Of a stretch of DNA of 64,000 bases, positions 12,959 to 25,202 are shown one piece after another. This DNA comes from Brachionus rotundiformis. Its lineage: Eukaryota; Rotifera; Eurotatoria; Ploima; Brachionidae. How positions within the stretch are numbered: the first letter of the stretch is position 1; each line of letters starts with the position of its first letter. The notes under the pieces were generated by a model. That model worked only from the letters and a program-made list of their open reading frames with translations. It was not told where the DNA came from and did no database searches. Location: contig JAESIW010000115.1 in NCBI GenBank assembly GCA_016802295.1, positions 1,218,139-1,282,138 of the forward strand, given 5' to 3'. A program made the translations under genes and the position numbers.

Positions 12959-13379
12959 CTTCTACTATTTATTTATTTGGACAAAAGCAACATCATTTTT
13001 TATCTAAATTATCCAAAAATAATCCAATCAAAATTCAAAATTCTTCAAAAATATTGATAATTTTTCAAATAAATAAGATAATCTTAACAACAAAATCATT
13101 ATTCATGGTTTCTAAATCAGTGTTTGAAAATTTGTTTCAAATTAACTCATTATAACATGATTTTATTCTAATTTATCTCTTAAATTTATGATATTTGAAA
13201 TACCTGTTAAAATTTGGTGAATATTAATTGATTTTTTTAATCAAAATTAAATCAATTAAAATAATTAAGCACAGAATTTTACATCCGCCATTTAAATTTA
13301 ATCTTGAAATAAATTCGACTAAAATTCAATTAAGATTTATTTACATATTAATATAAAAGTTTTGTTGATCTATATCTAT
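12959..13379. other. Intergenic spacer between HAUS4 and KIF6
   Basis: A 421-bp AT-rich spacer separates two minus-strand genes. It must hold the HAUS4 3' end and the KIF6 promoter. The plus-strand open stretch here is Asn/Lys/Ile-rich low complexity and not credible as coding. Confidence 0.6.
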
Positions 13380-14324
13380 CTAGTTTAAAAAGTGAGATTC
13401 TTCTTTTAATTTGTTCAAAGTCCACTGCTTACTTTCGTGTTTTGATTTAAGATCTAAATAAGTCTTTAAAATGGAATCGAATTCGGACCCAAATGAATTA
13501 AATGTGTTTAGGGTAAATTTCATTTGGTCAAGTTTACTCTTGGCATGCAAAGTTTCCACTTGAATGTGATTTTTAATTACCCCTAGAGCCTTAAGCTTAT
13601 CTGGACTGTAAAGATCATACATCATTTCGTTCTTTACTGTCTCTATTTTGGTAAGCAACAAGTCACAAGACAAGATAGCCTTTTGACATTCTACTTCGTT
13701 TTTGTGAGCATAAAAATCAATTTTAAAATCTTTTAATATTTTTCTGATTAAATTGATAACTTCCATTGATGTGTTGATACAATGATCTAATTTAATGTTC
13801 ATTCCCTCATCTAGCCTTTTGCTCTCGGATTCAGAGTTATCTATATTTTGGAGCATTTTATTAAACTTGGAAATTATAGAATTTTGTTTGGAATCTTCTA
13901 ATTCCTTGTCCAATTTGGAGCTTAGCTCTTCATTTGAACATCCATATTCTGTAAAATCGCTAACTAAATCCAAATATTCATCTAATTTATTCTCAAATAT
14001 TTCCAAAATATGTTCTTTGGCATCAAAACTCAATGGATCTATTTTTGTATCATCTGGCAATTTAAAATTACTGTCCGAGTTATTTGAAATGGAATAAGTT
14101 TTTAAAAACGTGTCACGGATTTTTTCATCTAAAGCCTGTTTGGGGTCATTTTTTTCCGATTCAAAAGTTCCTGAAGAGGATGAATGAATGAGTTTGGCTT
14201 GGGTGCTAAAGACAATATCAGTTATTAGACCAAGGATTAAGTTACTTTCCAAGTATGAACGATAATTTTGATTAAACTCGTTTATTATTTCTTTACGATT
14301 TAAATCATTTAAATTTAGGTTCAT
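13380..14324 (-). CDS. HAUS4: HAUS augmin-like complex subunit 4
   Basis: A single uninterrupted frame of 314 residues is mostly charged, heptad-rich helix. The C-terminal third follows the HAUS4 pattern: YSPDKLKALGVIKNHIQ, then TLNTFNSFGSEFDSILKTYLDLK and a terminal ESKQWTLNKLKEE. These line up with the vertebrate HAUS4 tail as I recall it (YTVEKVE.., LNSYEVLGEEFDRLVKEYTVLK, ENKRWAL). HAUS4 belongs to the eight-subunit augmin complex, which recruits gamma-tubulin to spindle microtubules for branching nucleation. The vertebrate protein is somewhat longer (about 360 residues), and the difference lies in the poorly conserved N-terminal part. There are no introns. Assignment rests on the C-terminal alignment, so an augmin-like coiled-coil paralogue is the main alternative. 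Confidence 0.75.
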   Translation of the reverse strand: MNLNLNDLNRKEIINEFNQNYRSYLESNLILGLITDIVFSTQAKLIHSSSSGTFESEKNDPKQALDEKIRDTFLKTYSISNNSDSNFKLPDDTKIDPLSFDAKEHILEIFENKLDEYLDLVSDFTEYGCSNEELSSKLDKELEDSKQNSIISKFNKMLQNIDNSESESKRLDEGMNIKLDHCINTSMEVINLIRKILKDFKIDFYAHKNEVECQKAILSCDLLLTKIETVKNEMMYDLYSPDKLKALGVIKNHIQVETLHAKSKLDQMKFTLNTFNSFGSEFDSILKTYLDLKSKHESKQWTLNKLKEESHFLN

Positions 14325-14485
14325 TTTAAATATTCAAGTGAAAATTATTTTAAAGTAGTTAATAAAATTTTTACGACTTAGTTACCATTTAAAAAGTGGA
14401 AAATTTTATTCTTTATAGTGTATCTGAAATAGTCTTCTAAATCTTAATTTTATTTTACTATTAATCAAAATGTTTATTTCTTATT

Positions 14486-14822
14486 TAGTAGTAGTAGTTC
14501 TTGCTGCGACACCTAGCATGTAGATTGTCTGAGCCCATCACCACCAATTGGCCGTGTATATTCCATTGAACTTATCTAAAGCCATTTTAAAATTAGCGGT
14601 TGACTTAGATTTTACCACATTTTCTGGTAACTTATTCCAATACGGAACTACTCTGTTTGAGAAAAATACATGTCTGGCACTTACTGCAGCCGCAAAATCG
14701 TTTCTAATTTGAGCCGAGAAACTTTCTCTCTGAAATCTGATGCTTTTTCCTCTTAAAGCTCCGGCTGGTCCCTTGTTTTCTGATTTATTTACTAGATTCT
14801 TGTGAATGTCATTCTTGTAAAA
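14486..14822 (-). mobile_element. 5'-truncated non-LTR retrotransposon (reverse transcriptase C-terminus)
   Basis: On the minus strand an open frame reads from about 14822 to a stop at 14538-14540. It contains GALRGKSIRFQRESFSAQIR, FFSNRVVPYWNKLPENVV and FKMALDKF. The pattern FFSxRVVxxWNxLPxxVVxxxSxxxFKxxLD is the C-terminal end of reverse transcriptases of CR1/L2/Jockey-type non-LTR retrotransposons. After the stop, a ~40-bp 3' UTR ends in a short (CTA)n microsatellite at 14486-14497, as in such elements. The 5' part is missing, which is normal for target-primed insertion. The frame is still open, so the copy may be young. Confidence 0.85.
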
Positions 14823-17800
14823 ATAAATACTAATTTTATGTTAAAATTTTTATGAAAAAAAAATAAAAAATACAACAAAATATGAAATAAAAGATTATTT
14901 TTGTCAAAAGTGGTCAATTTAAATTGAAAAAACTAATAATTTTACAATCGTTTGTGCGATACCACTAGGATGAAAAGAAAGTTAAATAAAATTAAGAAAT
15001 AATTTGTCTCTTTTTAATAGATTTTTTCTTATTATCAAACTGATTTATTAATTTGAAATCAAAATATGATTGAATTAATTTTATTTAAACTTTTAATTAT
15101 TTTACCAATTCAAAAATTTTAATTCCTAAAACTTATGAATAAACTTTGATAATCGATGTTTAATTAAATTTTACAATTTTTGCCACAATTGTATTTTAAC
15201 CAAAAGTGGCCGTATATTTAGATAGATTTAATGCCGGTTTAAAAAGTTCCAAAACAGCACGTTTTAGTATTTTGTAAGCCTATGCTGTTTCATCGTTGGT
15301 TATGCACATTTTTTATTTTAATAATTTTTTCTTTTAAAATCTTTTAATTAAATTTTCCATTTGATAATTTTGTATCTTTTATTTTATTTTTAATACATTT
15401 ACATTTACATTTGAATTTTGAAATATAAGGATTAATTAATTCATTGAAAAATTGATTTTACATGATAATTTCTTTCAATGAACAATTAAATTTGTTAATT
15501 TTAAGTCAAATTATGAATGATAAAAGACTTGTAAGACCAATCAGCACAAGCTAGTTTACAGCGATTACCACTTCCTCCTGTCGTTAAAGAAAATTAAATA
15601 ATCGGAAATTTTGTTCAAAAATAAACAAAAAGATTTTATTTAATTTTTACGATTTTTGCTCTTTAGTTTACAGAGTAATTAAGTAAAGACAACATGGTCT
15701 AGCATACAATGTTTTAAAAAAATAAAAGCAAAAGATCTTGCTAATTTAAGAGCTAGGTCTTATGAAATTTTCTAGAACAGAAAAAATTACCAAAATTTCT
15801 CAATCTACAAAAAGCAATAAAAAACAGATTCAGTAAATGGAACATGATGCAATATCGATGAATGTCTAATGATAAAATAATAATAATGATGATAAGTTAA
15901 CTAATGATTTCTAAATCTCTGCAAAATGCACCACCCTCATATAGATTAAATTTTTTTAAAACATACTGTACCATGTTGCATTTCCAGAGCTAGTTTTTAA
16001 CTTCTAGGTAAAAAGTAAGACTTGTTGACATTAAAAAAAATTTAACAAGAAGTCTTTAAAATTCATCTATTGTCAACGAAGCAATAAAAATCTAGTATGT
16101 TATAATATTTTATACTTCATTTAAAAAAAAGATACTTTATGATTAATTTATAAGAATCAAACAGATAACTTATAGACAGATAACTTTTATGCAGCTATAG
16201 AGTTAAAATAGGGAAAAAATTGTTTTTACTTAAAAACTGAAAATTGACTAATCTGTTTCATTATTCGAACTTATATGTATTATATGTCATATATTTAGCA
16301 GTACTATGATCCATTCTGAGTGGTCTGAGGATTTTCTCAAAAAATATTTAAAATAAATAAATAAATGTCATATATTCCAATGGAACAAATTTATTAGAAT
16401 GATATATTTAATTGTCTTTTGTACTGGTTCGCCTAACTTCTGGCTTTTATATAGGTTATGTAGTCAAAAAAGATGTTGATCTTATCAATTTTACAAATTT
16501 TACATTAATATTATTTTTTCGGTTAAACAAACAATAAAGTATTGCATTGAAAATAGAAAATAAGAATATGAATAGAAATAATATGCCAAAAAAGTGCATA
16601 AAGTACATAAAAGAAAGTTGTCCAGCCAGAAGTTAACCACAATTGAAAAGGTTTTTGTAATATCAGAAATGTTTTTAGTTAGTTTATGCTTCCCCTAACA
16701 TATCTTTAAAAAAAATAGAATATATATCTTTATCTCCGAGCCAAAAATTTATATTTTTGTTAAATTACATTCGAAAATATTGACTTTTATTTCAATTTTC
16801 CATAGAGATTTTTACTATTGTCATAGACAATGAGTCTTTAAATTTAAATTTAATTTCTGAAATTTTAATATATAAAATTTCCGCATTTGAATAATAAATC
16901 TTAAATAAACAAATAAACAAAACTTAAGTGCTATCTGAATTTCAAATTTTTGCTCTAAAATTCGTAAACCACGTCCTTTAACCCTATATTTCATTTTTTT
17001 TGGGAGACAAAAAAATTTTTACTTAGTGATCTAAAACAAAATAATAAAAAGCTTAGTTCCAGACTCAATTGTTAAATAAGTTTAATCAAAATTCTTTGAA
17101 AGTCTCAATAAAATTTTCTACATTCTGATTTATATTCTTATTTTAAAAAAAGAGTGTGACAATTTTTATTATTTAAAAAAGTACTTTTTTCACTTAAATC
17201 GTATGTTGTGCCAAGAATTACTTAATAGACCAATTTTTTTTTAAATCATGATACTGAATAAATCTGCAGTTTTACTTTTTTGAACTTTTGTTTAATTTTT
17301 TGTAAATAAAGACTCAAAATCATGTCAATTGATTTATTAATTAAATAAGTCTTTTAAATTAACTCTTAAAATAATATCACTATCAAGGACCTACACTAAA
17401 AAACTCGTATTACTTAAAGAAATTTTCATGCATATTTTAAATTAATAGCTAAATTTTTTATATAAAATGTGCTTTTGTACAGCTAAAATGTTTAGCTAAG
17501 TGTTGAATTAAATTCATTATTAATTTAATTATGTTAAATTTAATCTGAATAAATATGCAAATACCGAACTAGCTCATTTAAAAAGTAGATTAAATGTGAA
17601 AAAAAAATTATTTTAATACTTTTCAATTAAATTAATTAATTGATATTCAAAAGCAGTTTAAATTCAATATTGAAAATATTGAACAAATTTTTTTATTTTT
17701 TTCGTAAATATTTTATTATTTCGTAAATTTATAAAATTAAGATAGCTGGTCGATTTTTAAAAGAAGTAAAAAAAAATCAATTAAAATTTAAAAGTTATAC

Positions 17801-17951
17801 GTTTTAATGAGAAAGTATAAGAGGGCTTCTTAAAGTTGACCGATTGTAATGCATTTATTCTACTAGCATAAATGGTAAATTTATAGTTCAATAATAATTT
17901 TAATAGTAATAATAAAAAAAGTAAAGAAAAGATACAAAAACAAATTTTTTT
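14823..17951. other. 3.1-kb gene-free AT-rich region
   Basis: No coding signal in any frame. Contains a 202-bp segment bounded by 12-bp perfect inverted repeats (16434-16635) and short AAATA-type simple repeats (about 16350-16364). The left end is the 5' flank of the retrotransposon remnant and the right end is the 3' flank of the AMPK gamma gene. Confidence 0.65.
16434..16635. repeat. 202-bp inverted-repeat element, possible MITE
   Basis: TAACTTCTGGCT at 16434-16445 is matched exactly in inverse as AGCCAGAAGTTA at 16624-16635. The right end continues as TTAA and the left end reads CTAA, so an eroded TTAA duplication is possible. There is no open frame inside. A chance 12-bp palindrome is unlikely at this spacing but not excluded. 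Confidence 0.45.
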
Positions 17952-20900
17952 TTATTTTACAGGTTCCGCTTCCATTAAATCGTCCTCAAAGATGGCGTTT
18001 TCTGCAGACTGATGCTGACTGGTCACGGCGAATGGGGATGAAGTTCGTGAATTCGACGAAGAATTGGTCGACTCATTCATATTTACTGTGTTGGTACCAG
18101 GACTCAACTTGGACTGAGCGTTGCTAACATTTACGTGCTCTGTACTCGGCGAGAGGCGAGTAGAACCAAACGAAGCTGTTAAAGAAGTTGCTTTGCCAAG
18201 TGTCTGTTCCTGAGAAGACATTTCCCCTTGCTTTAAGATTATAAATGTCAAAATATCCGACAATGAAATGATTCCTTTGACACGATTTTCTTCATCAACA
18301 ATTACTAAACGATGAACTTCTTTATTAACTATTCTTTCCATAATGGTGCCCAGGGTTTCCTTCTTGGTACAGCTTGCCACTCCATCGAACCTTTTTTGTC
18401 TGTATTCCAAAGCCTGGGTCACAGTTATATCTAAATTGTTGTAAGTTTTTTCTGCTGCCAGATCCTTGGAAAAGTTTTATTTTAAGCATAAAAAAATGAC
18501 AACTAAATGTGCTTACAATAACATCAAATTTGGAGTATATGTTAACCAGCTTGTGATTTTGATCCACAACTGGAAGTGCTGACACACGACTGGAAACGAA
18601 AATGTTAAGAGCTTCTATTATACGAGTGCTGGTGCTAATGGTTTTTATGGTCTCAAAGGATCCAATTTTGAGCTCTTCTATAGACTGGTTCAAAAATTGA
18701 GGATGCGGCATGTCATAAATCTGGAAAAATGTTCATTAATTGGCAAATTTGGCTTAAAATAGTGGTCTATCTTACAAATAAATACAGGTATCTAAGTATA
18801 CGTTTGTGAGTGACTATACAAGTTACATTTCCCGTGTGTGGATCAATGATTGGCAACCTGTGGACTCGATTTTGGGTCAGAATTTTTACAGCATCAAACA
18901 AACTGTCGTCGGGACGCAAAAATATGAATGGTCGCCTGTATTCCTTGAGCACTTCGCGCCATGTCTCGATCTTGTGCTCTTCGAGCTCCTCGATCTTGGC
19001 CTGGACTCAAATTAGAATTGGTAAATTTATAAAATTTAAGATTGTTACATTTGCCTCTCGGTAATACTTGTGAAGTATTAGAATAAAGTCTGTTATGGTA
19101 AGCATTCCGACAAATTTTTGGTTTTTGCTGTCCCATAAAGGCGCTGCACGAACTCCATTATAGATCAAGGCAAAGAAGGCTTTTTTAACCTTTAATTTAA
19201 ATTTAGATAAGCAAATAGATAATTTTTTTTCATTCATAAATGTTGTGTATAATTTATTTTAATTTTCTTTTCCGGGATTAATTTTAACAAATTATCAGGT
19301 TATCTTTGACAAATAAAATTTTATAAAAATTAAATAAATCTTACAAAAAATAACAACTTGGAATTGTTTTGCTAATTTACCTGAGACTAATTTTATTTAT
19401 TTATTTTCAGTGTCTAAATTAAAAAATTCCTAATATCAGCCTTGTATGGCAATTAATCTAGGCAGCCTAGACAAAGAATATACTTACAAGTAGCTGAGTG
19501 TCGAAGACGACTATTTTGGCACTTTTGGGCATGATATCATAGCAGTATTTATGCTTCATAAAATAGCTGAAAATTTGGTTGTTCTCTGTTTTTTGTTTAT
19601 GGAAAAAAATTAGATATAAATTGGCAATTTCGAAATGGAAGTAAAAGGAGACTAATTAAAAGATAATTACCTATAGCCTCGAAACCGTGATCAAAGTCAA
19701 AGCAAATACTATGCTAAATAGAATAGGTGAGAAAAAGAGAAAAATAAGATTATGGTAAATGGCAAAACCAACAGGAGAATGGGTAGATTGTCGACTGATG
19801 GTGATGTGTCTACCTGATAGCTGCAGGGTCGGATTACTCAAGGTACTGCTCAACGAATTGGTCGACTGAGCCTTGGATCCGTTCGATGGCTTGATTCGTT
19901 GCGCAGGTGATTGGCCTCCCGACATTTTCTAAACTCAAATTCCAAATATAATTTATTAATATTTTCTTGGCAATATAATTTCTAGCGCCACTTAGATATT
20001 CTCAATATAATCTTATCTTAATAAAAAAAGAGTATACGCGAAAATTAAAAAAAAATTTTAAACTAAATGAGAGTTCATTTTTTAAAGCAATCTTTAATAA
20101 CGAAACATCAAATATTCATAAGAATTATGCTAAATATTATAAAATTTGGCTTTAGCTAATTCAGTTTTCGCATTATAATTTTAAATGGTTGCAACTATTG
20201 CAAGAAAACAAAATTATAATATTATATTTTTTTACTAGTATAAAATCCTTTAGTTGCTATTGTGTTACTTGTTCAATGTTTTTTTACCATTTTAAACAAA
20301 CTTGGTTCTAGACCCAAGTTTTTCTTTGAAAAAATTGTCAAAGCATTTAGAACTCTTCGCTTTAAAGGTACAAAGTCTTTTGATATTTTTTTATTATTCT
20401 ACCAAATAATAAAAAATTTTATCAACATTGAATATAAATTATGCTCACTGAGAGGTATATTTAAGAATAAAATAATTTTTTTTTACTTCCATATCGAATT
20501 TTAAAGTGTTAATGATCTTTTACTTACCAATGGGCTCTCGCTCGGTCCGGATCGTTTTGTTAAACAAGCTCATCTTAAAAAATTGTTATTAATTAGTCAA
20601 ATTATTTTTATATTATTTTATTCAAATTTTTAATCTTTTTTCTCTATTTTCCTTTTTAAAAATAAATTATTGAACTATTTATTGATTTATTTATCTAATC
20701 AACATGATTAATTGAAAAAAATTGTTTAAAAAAAATATCTACTTGAATAAATCATAATAAAAATAAACGCCCTTTTTCCAATTAACATTTTTAATAAACT
20801 AGTTTTCAAAATTTTAAAGTTATCAATTTGTTATTTAACCTCTTTATTTATTCTAAAATCATTCGAATTAGAGATAAATGGTTCGATGATAGTTATAGAG

Positions 20901-23182
20901 AAGCAGCATAATAAATCAATGATAATTACAAAGAAGGCTGTTGATTAGTTTGAGAAAACTTTCTATATTTAAAAAAAAATAAAAATATCCAGCTAAATAA
21001 AGAATTTTTAATTATTAAAAAAAAGCTTTATTTTATTTAGTGAAATGAAAATTATCTTTAAATATTACCTTAAAAAAAAGTGAAATATTGATTTTAGTTG
21101 ATTACCTTTAATCGGGTAGTTGGAGAAATGGAGTAGTCATATTGGTACTCGTTTTCCTCGCTGATACTCAGACTGACCTGTCTTCGAGTTGAAACGGGAC
21201 CAGTGCTTAATGGCGAAGCTCCGTTGAGCTTTTTTAGCACTGATTGCTGTGGCGACTTGTCAGATATGGTCTCGACTATTGGCTGCTGCGATTTGGCATC
21301 GCTCTGCGACCGCTTCCTTACCTTGTCCAAAAGCGATCTTGGTGAAAGGCGCGGACTAGTTGACAAGCCATTGTTCGAATCTGCTGAGCTGCTCGAGAGG
21401 GTTCGCGAGCGGAAAAATGTGAACGAGCGCTTCTCTTTTGGCGAATTTTTATTCGGAGTCAAATTCATGTTTATATTGGGTGTCTTGAAGGCTAAATGCT
21501 CATTCTTATAAATAAAAATTTACATGCAAGAAATTAATTAAGTGAAAATTAATTTTTATCAAGATACTGGATGATTGACTTAGAGGAATAAAAGCGCCTT
21601 AAGTTAAATTTGCTTATTAATTTAGATATATTTTTGCTCGGCTTAAAAATATCAGATTCAGAGCTATCAATAATGTTTATGTGTTCAGAAAATAAATTTT
21701 AAAAGACATTATTTTTTTTAAATTACTCACGAAATACAAATATTTACGCAAATAGGTGATTTTTAATAATAAATAAATCAGCATGCGCAATTAATAATTT
21801 TAAATCATTCATTAGTATTAAAAATAATCTTTTTTTTAAAACTAAATAAACTTTTCATATTTAAGACTAAAATTTTGCAAATAATTTAGAAAAAAAAACT
21901 ATAAGCCAAAAAAAAATATAAAAAAATATATTTTTAAAAGAATTATGCCAGAATTCTTTTAAAATAAATAAATGATTTAAATTATTTCCTCAGCGTTTTT
22001 TCAAATAATTTTGGTAAAAAATATAATTTATATATCTGGTTCTTGGAAAGAAAATATCTAAGCTGTTTAGAATGGAAGATAAATAATTTGAAGGTGAAAT
22101 AATTAAAATCTTGATTTATGCCAGCTAGATAATTTGAAAAGTAATTTAGTGAATTGGAAATAATTGCAGATCTACCTCGTGAATCGGCTCGAGATAAGCT
22201 TGAACAGTTTTGTGCGAAGAAGACTCTGGGACACTGTGGCGACGATTTCTGCTGTTTATGTCCTCACAGTTGGTATTTGGTGGCAGCTCCGACTTTCTTC
22301 TTGTCCTCTTATCGGACGTACCCGAGAACAAACTTTTGAATATACTTGTCATACTTTTTAAAATTAATTATCTAATTTATCCAAGTTTTTAGTATATCAT
22401 TTTGCGGCGAAACAGAAACTATCTACTTGGAAAATTAAAAATAAATTATTTTTCTCGTACATGGCATTTTTAAAGTAATGTGTTAGAAATTAATTTTGAA
22501 TATTTCCAAAAACCCGAGGACTTTTAAGTACCAAAAAAATGGTTGCTATGTTAAAATTGCTAAAATTATTAAAATTAAATTACGGAAATGAATTTTATAT
22601 ATTTGAGTAACAACTCTTTGAAATAAATAAATAATTATCTTTTATAACTTAAGCCCTCTTTTTGATAAAACCTTGGAAATGATCACCAAAAAAATAATCA
22701 CTTTCCAACTTAAGCTTAGCTGTGTGCTTTTATCTAAAGCTTTCACCTCTAGATAGAATATCAAATTAAGCTGTGTATTTGCAATGATATTCGTTGCGTG
22801 ATTCAATTCAACATCAATGTATGCATCAAGGTATCAATTATCATATTATTTTTTTATAATAAATAGAAAATTTATATTCAAAAAGAGGCTATATGAGAAA
22901 AATATCCGAGTGCCAAAAATAATTTTTTTTATTTCAGGCCATTCATTAGTCTAATTGAAATCAAGATGAAATTTTAATTATAAAATTTATTTACTTAGAA
23001 CACATAAACGCGAGCATATAGTTTTATTAATGCGCAATATAAAAAATTTCAAAACAAGATCATAAAAAGCATATTATAAAACAAGAACTTTATAATTAAG
23101 CATTAATTCTAAGCAATGCGCTTTTATTAAGGTGTGTTTAGGATGAAGTTATTGTAAAATGACTTACTTTGGTTTCAGGCAT
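17952..23182 (-). CDS. PRKAG: AMP-activated protein kinase gamma subunit (PRKAG type), long form
   Basis: Core exons, all in phase: 19773-19928, 19671-19713, 19488-19585, 19049-19189, 18776-19000, 18517-18720 and 17952-18464. In front, an in-phase Ser/Pro-rich exon at 21106-21504 joins a five-codon exon at 23168-23182 (MPETK), giving 597 residues. Four CBS motifs are present. CBS1 has VGMLTITDF, CBS2 has THKRILRYL, CBS3 has IYSKFDVI and CBS4 has GIISLSDIL. The Asp/Arg/Asp/Asp ligands for the ribose of bound nucleotide are all kept. The gamma subunit senses AMP/ADP/ATP and controls the AMPK alpha kinase. After CBS4 comes a Ser/Thr/Asn-rich tail of about 90 residues, longer than in vertebrates. 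The Ser/Pro/Arg N-terminal extension recalls vertebrate PRKAG2. The core is certain; the 5' exon choice is inferred from phase. Confidence 0.95.
20528..20573 (-). CDS. Candidate alternative first exon of AMPK gamma (short form)
   Basis: ATG followed by 15 codons (MSLFNKTIRTEREPI) and a consensus donor G|GTAAGT in phase 1. Phase 1 fits the acceptor of the exon at 19488-19585 (ENNQIFSYF...), so a short isoform would skip the Ser-rich exons and start just before CBS1. It does not fit the phase-0 acceptor of the exon at 19773-19928. GC and codon use are coding-like against the AT-rich background. Confidence 0.55.
22176..22352 (-). CDS. Candidate alternative first exon of AMPK gamma
   Basis: ATG at 22352 opens 59 codons (MTSIFKSLFSGTSDKRTRRK..., with RNRRHSVPE) ending at CACGAG|GTAGAT in phase 0. 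This matches the phase-0 acceptors at 21504 and 19928. The exon is basic and Ser-rich, and RRHSVPE looks like a basophilic kinase site. It lies between the MPETK exon and the Ser/Pro exon, so it is either an alternative start or a separate promoter's first exon. Confidence 0.55.
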
Positions 23183-23700
23183 TTCCAATTTTCTCTTGAA
23201 TCAAATTTTAAAATTTAAATTATATCTAAAATTAGAAAAATATTTTTTGTTGGTTAAATATTTATCTAGCAAAAATTTAGAAAGATTAAAAAATAAGAGA
23301 TGATAAATCAAAATCTAACAATCGATTTACTTCAAATCTAAACATTATTATTGCTTTTTTTCTCCTTAATTGCTTGAATTTAATAAAATATTTATAATTT
23401 AATTTCTTTCAGTTTTTTTTCCTATTTAATTAATTAATAATTAAAATTTAAGAAATAATAATTTTTTTCGCTATATTGGGAATTAACTAAAAACTAAAAG
23501 CGGTTTAATTTAAGGCTTAATTTTCTATCTTAAAACAAAAAATGAGAAAAAAACATTTATTAACAACTGTTCTTAAGCAGTTGAAGCTCTTAAGTCTTAA
23601 ATTTTGGCAAAATCCCTCTGAAGACCTTCAGTCGGGATAAAAATCAAGCTTTGACTTAGGCTTTTAGACCAATTATTTATTAAAGAATTTGCACAATAAT
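23183..23700. other. Intergenic spacer between AMPK gamma and GTPBP10
   Basis: AT-rich and non-coding. Expected to contain the distal AMPK gamma promoter and the GTPBP10 3' end. The only feature is a short palindromic-looking segment around 23568-23590. Confidence 0.6.
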
Positions 23701-25202
23701 TTACATTATTTGCTTTTTTGAATTGTTTGAATTAGTTTTATTTTGTTTAGATTTTTCTTCTACTTCGTCAATAAGTTCTCTGAGTTCCAAGCAAAGTTCT
23801 TCCACATTCATGTTATTTTTTGCCGATATTTTAAAAATACTTTTAAAATCAACTCTTTCCGAGGGACGCCAATAGTCCTCGATTCGCTCCAAGGACTCTA
23901 GTTTAAGAAAAAAATTATTTTTTAGGCTTTTTTTTTGAACATTTTTAATTTTACTTTCATAATTTTCAAATTGGTGCATAAAATTGTCATATTTTTCCTT
24001 AGCACCTAGAGTGTCCATTTTGTTGAGAACCAAAATGGATGGCTTGTGAATCAGACTGTTGTCATACAATTCCAATTCTTTATTTAGGTAAACAACATTT
24101 TCAAACGCGTCGCGAGCCTCAAACTTTGGATTCAATTGGAACCCATTAATGTCAACTAGGAACACATTTATTGTGGTTCGAGAGATATGCTTTAGAAATT
24201 TGTGCCCCATTCCTCGATTGTAATGAGCTCCCTCGATCAGACCTGGTAAATCAGCCAAGGTTATCTATATAAAATAAAATTTACCTTTTTTTTTCTCTAT
24301 AATAAAAATTAATTAATACTCACTACTCTTTTATCATCATACTCAATAGTGCCTAGCTGAGGCTGCAGCGTAGTAACTTAAAAAATTTAAGAGTTTTTTT
24401 TAATTTATAAAGATTGCTGTTGCCATTTAACTTACAAGGATAATTGGCAATTTTTGGTCTCGCTCTTGAAACAAGACTCAAAAAGGTACTTTTTCCGGCA
24501 TTGGGAAATCTTAAGATAATTAAAAAACTAATTAAATTGTGTTATTTTTTACTTACCCAATAAGACCGATGTCAGCAATTAATTTGAGATCCAAGTTGAC
24601 TGAGAAAGCTTGGCCAGACTGGGCATGGTAGTCGTTCAGCGGTGAGCCACCCTTTCCGCCTCTGGCAATCAGCAATTTCTCTTCCTCTGTGTTCACCTCA
24701 CCAATTACGACGCCCGAGTCCGTCTCGGCGGTGACTCCACATGGCACATCAATAACCACATCCTGGCCACTTGAGCCATTCAACTTTATCTTTCTGCCAA
24801 AGTTAAATAAAATTTATTATCGTCCTTTTTTATCTAACACTTACTTGCTCGATTCTCCATCACCTGCAATGTATCTTTTTCGCAAATTGTTCGAATAGAC
24901 ATTTTTTAAGGTAATATTGTTCTTGCCTTGGATAAATATGTTTCCACCTTGAAAAATTGCATCACTTTGAAGGCTTCGACTAAAAATAAGCTTTACCATC
25001 TCCTCCGATTCCGCCCAATTTTGGCAAGCCCTTCCCTCCTGAACCACTTTTTACAAAGACTCTCAGCCTATCAATAAATTGTCTTTTCAAATGCTTGCCC
25101 TAAAGCAAAAGATAAATGATACTCTTTGGCACAGTTTTTTTTCTAAACAAATACCAGCTCATATGATTTTATTCGAAACAATAATTCAGAGGTAAACACC
25201 AT
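23701..25202 (-). CDS. GTPBP10: Obg-family GTPase GTPBP10 (mitochondrial ribosome assembly)
   Basis: Seven exons join in frame to 393 residues, matching the family length: 25155-25202, 24997-25099, 24845-24947, 24557-24793, 24436-24509, 24324-24376 and 23701-24264. The N-terminal glycine-rich Obg fold has SGSGGKGLPKLGGIGGDGG, GDGESSK and ARGGKGGS. The G domain has G1 GFPNAGKST, the YPFTTLQPQLG switch, G3 DLPGLIEGAH, G4 NKMD and G5 SAKNN. The stretch after G3 (RGMGHKFLKHI) is typical of GTPBP10 rather than of MTG2. The family helps mature the large subunit of the mitochondrial ribosome. A short C-terminal Lys/Asn tail ends the protein. No obvious long presequence is visible, only a basic N-terminus (LLFRIKSYELGKHLKR). 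Confidence 0.95.

Noticed and set aside
20262..20504. 80-codon plus-strand frame inside the AMPK gamma 5' region
   Set aside because: Phe/Ile/Lys-rich low complexity with no homology; opposite strand of an intron.
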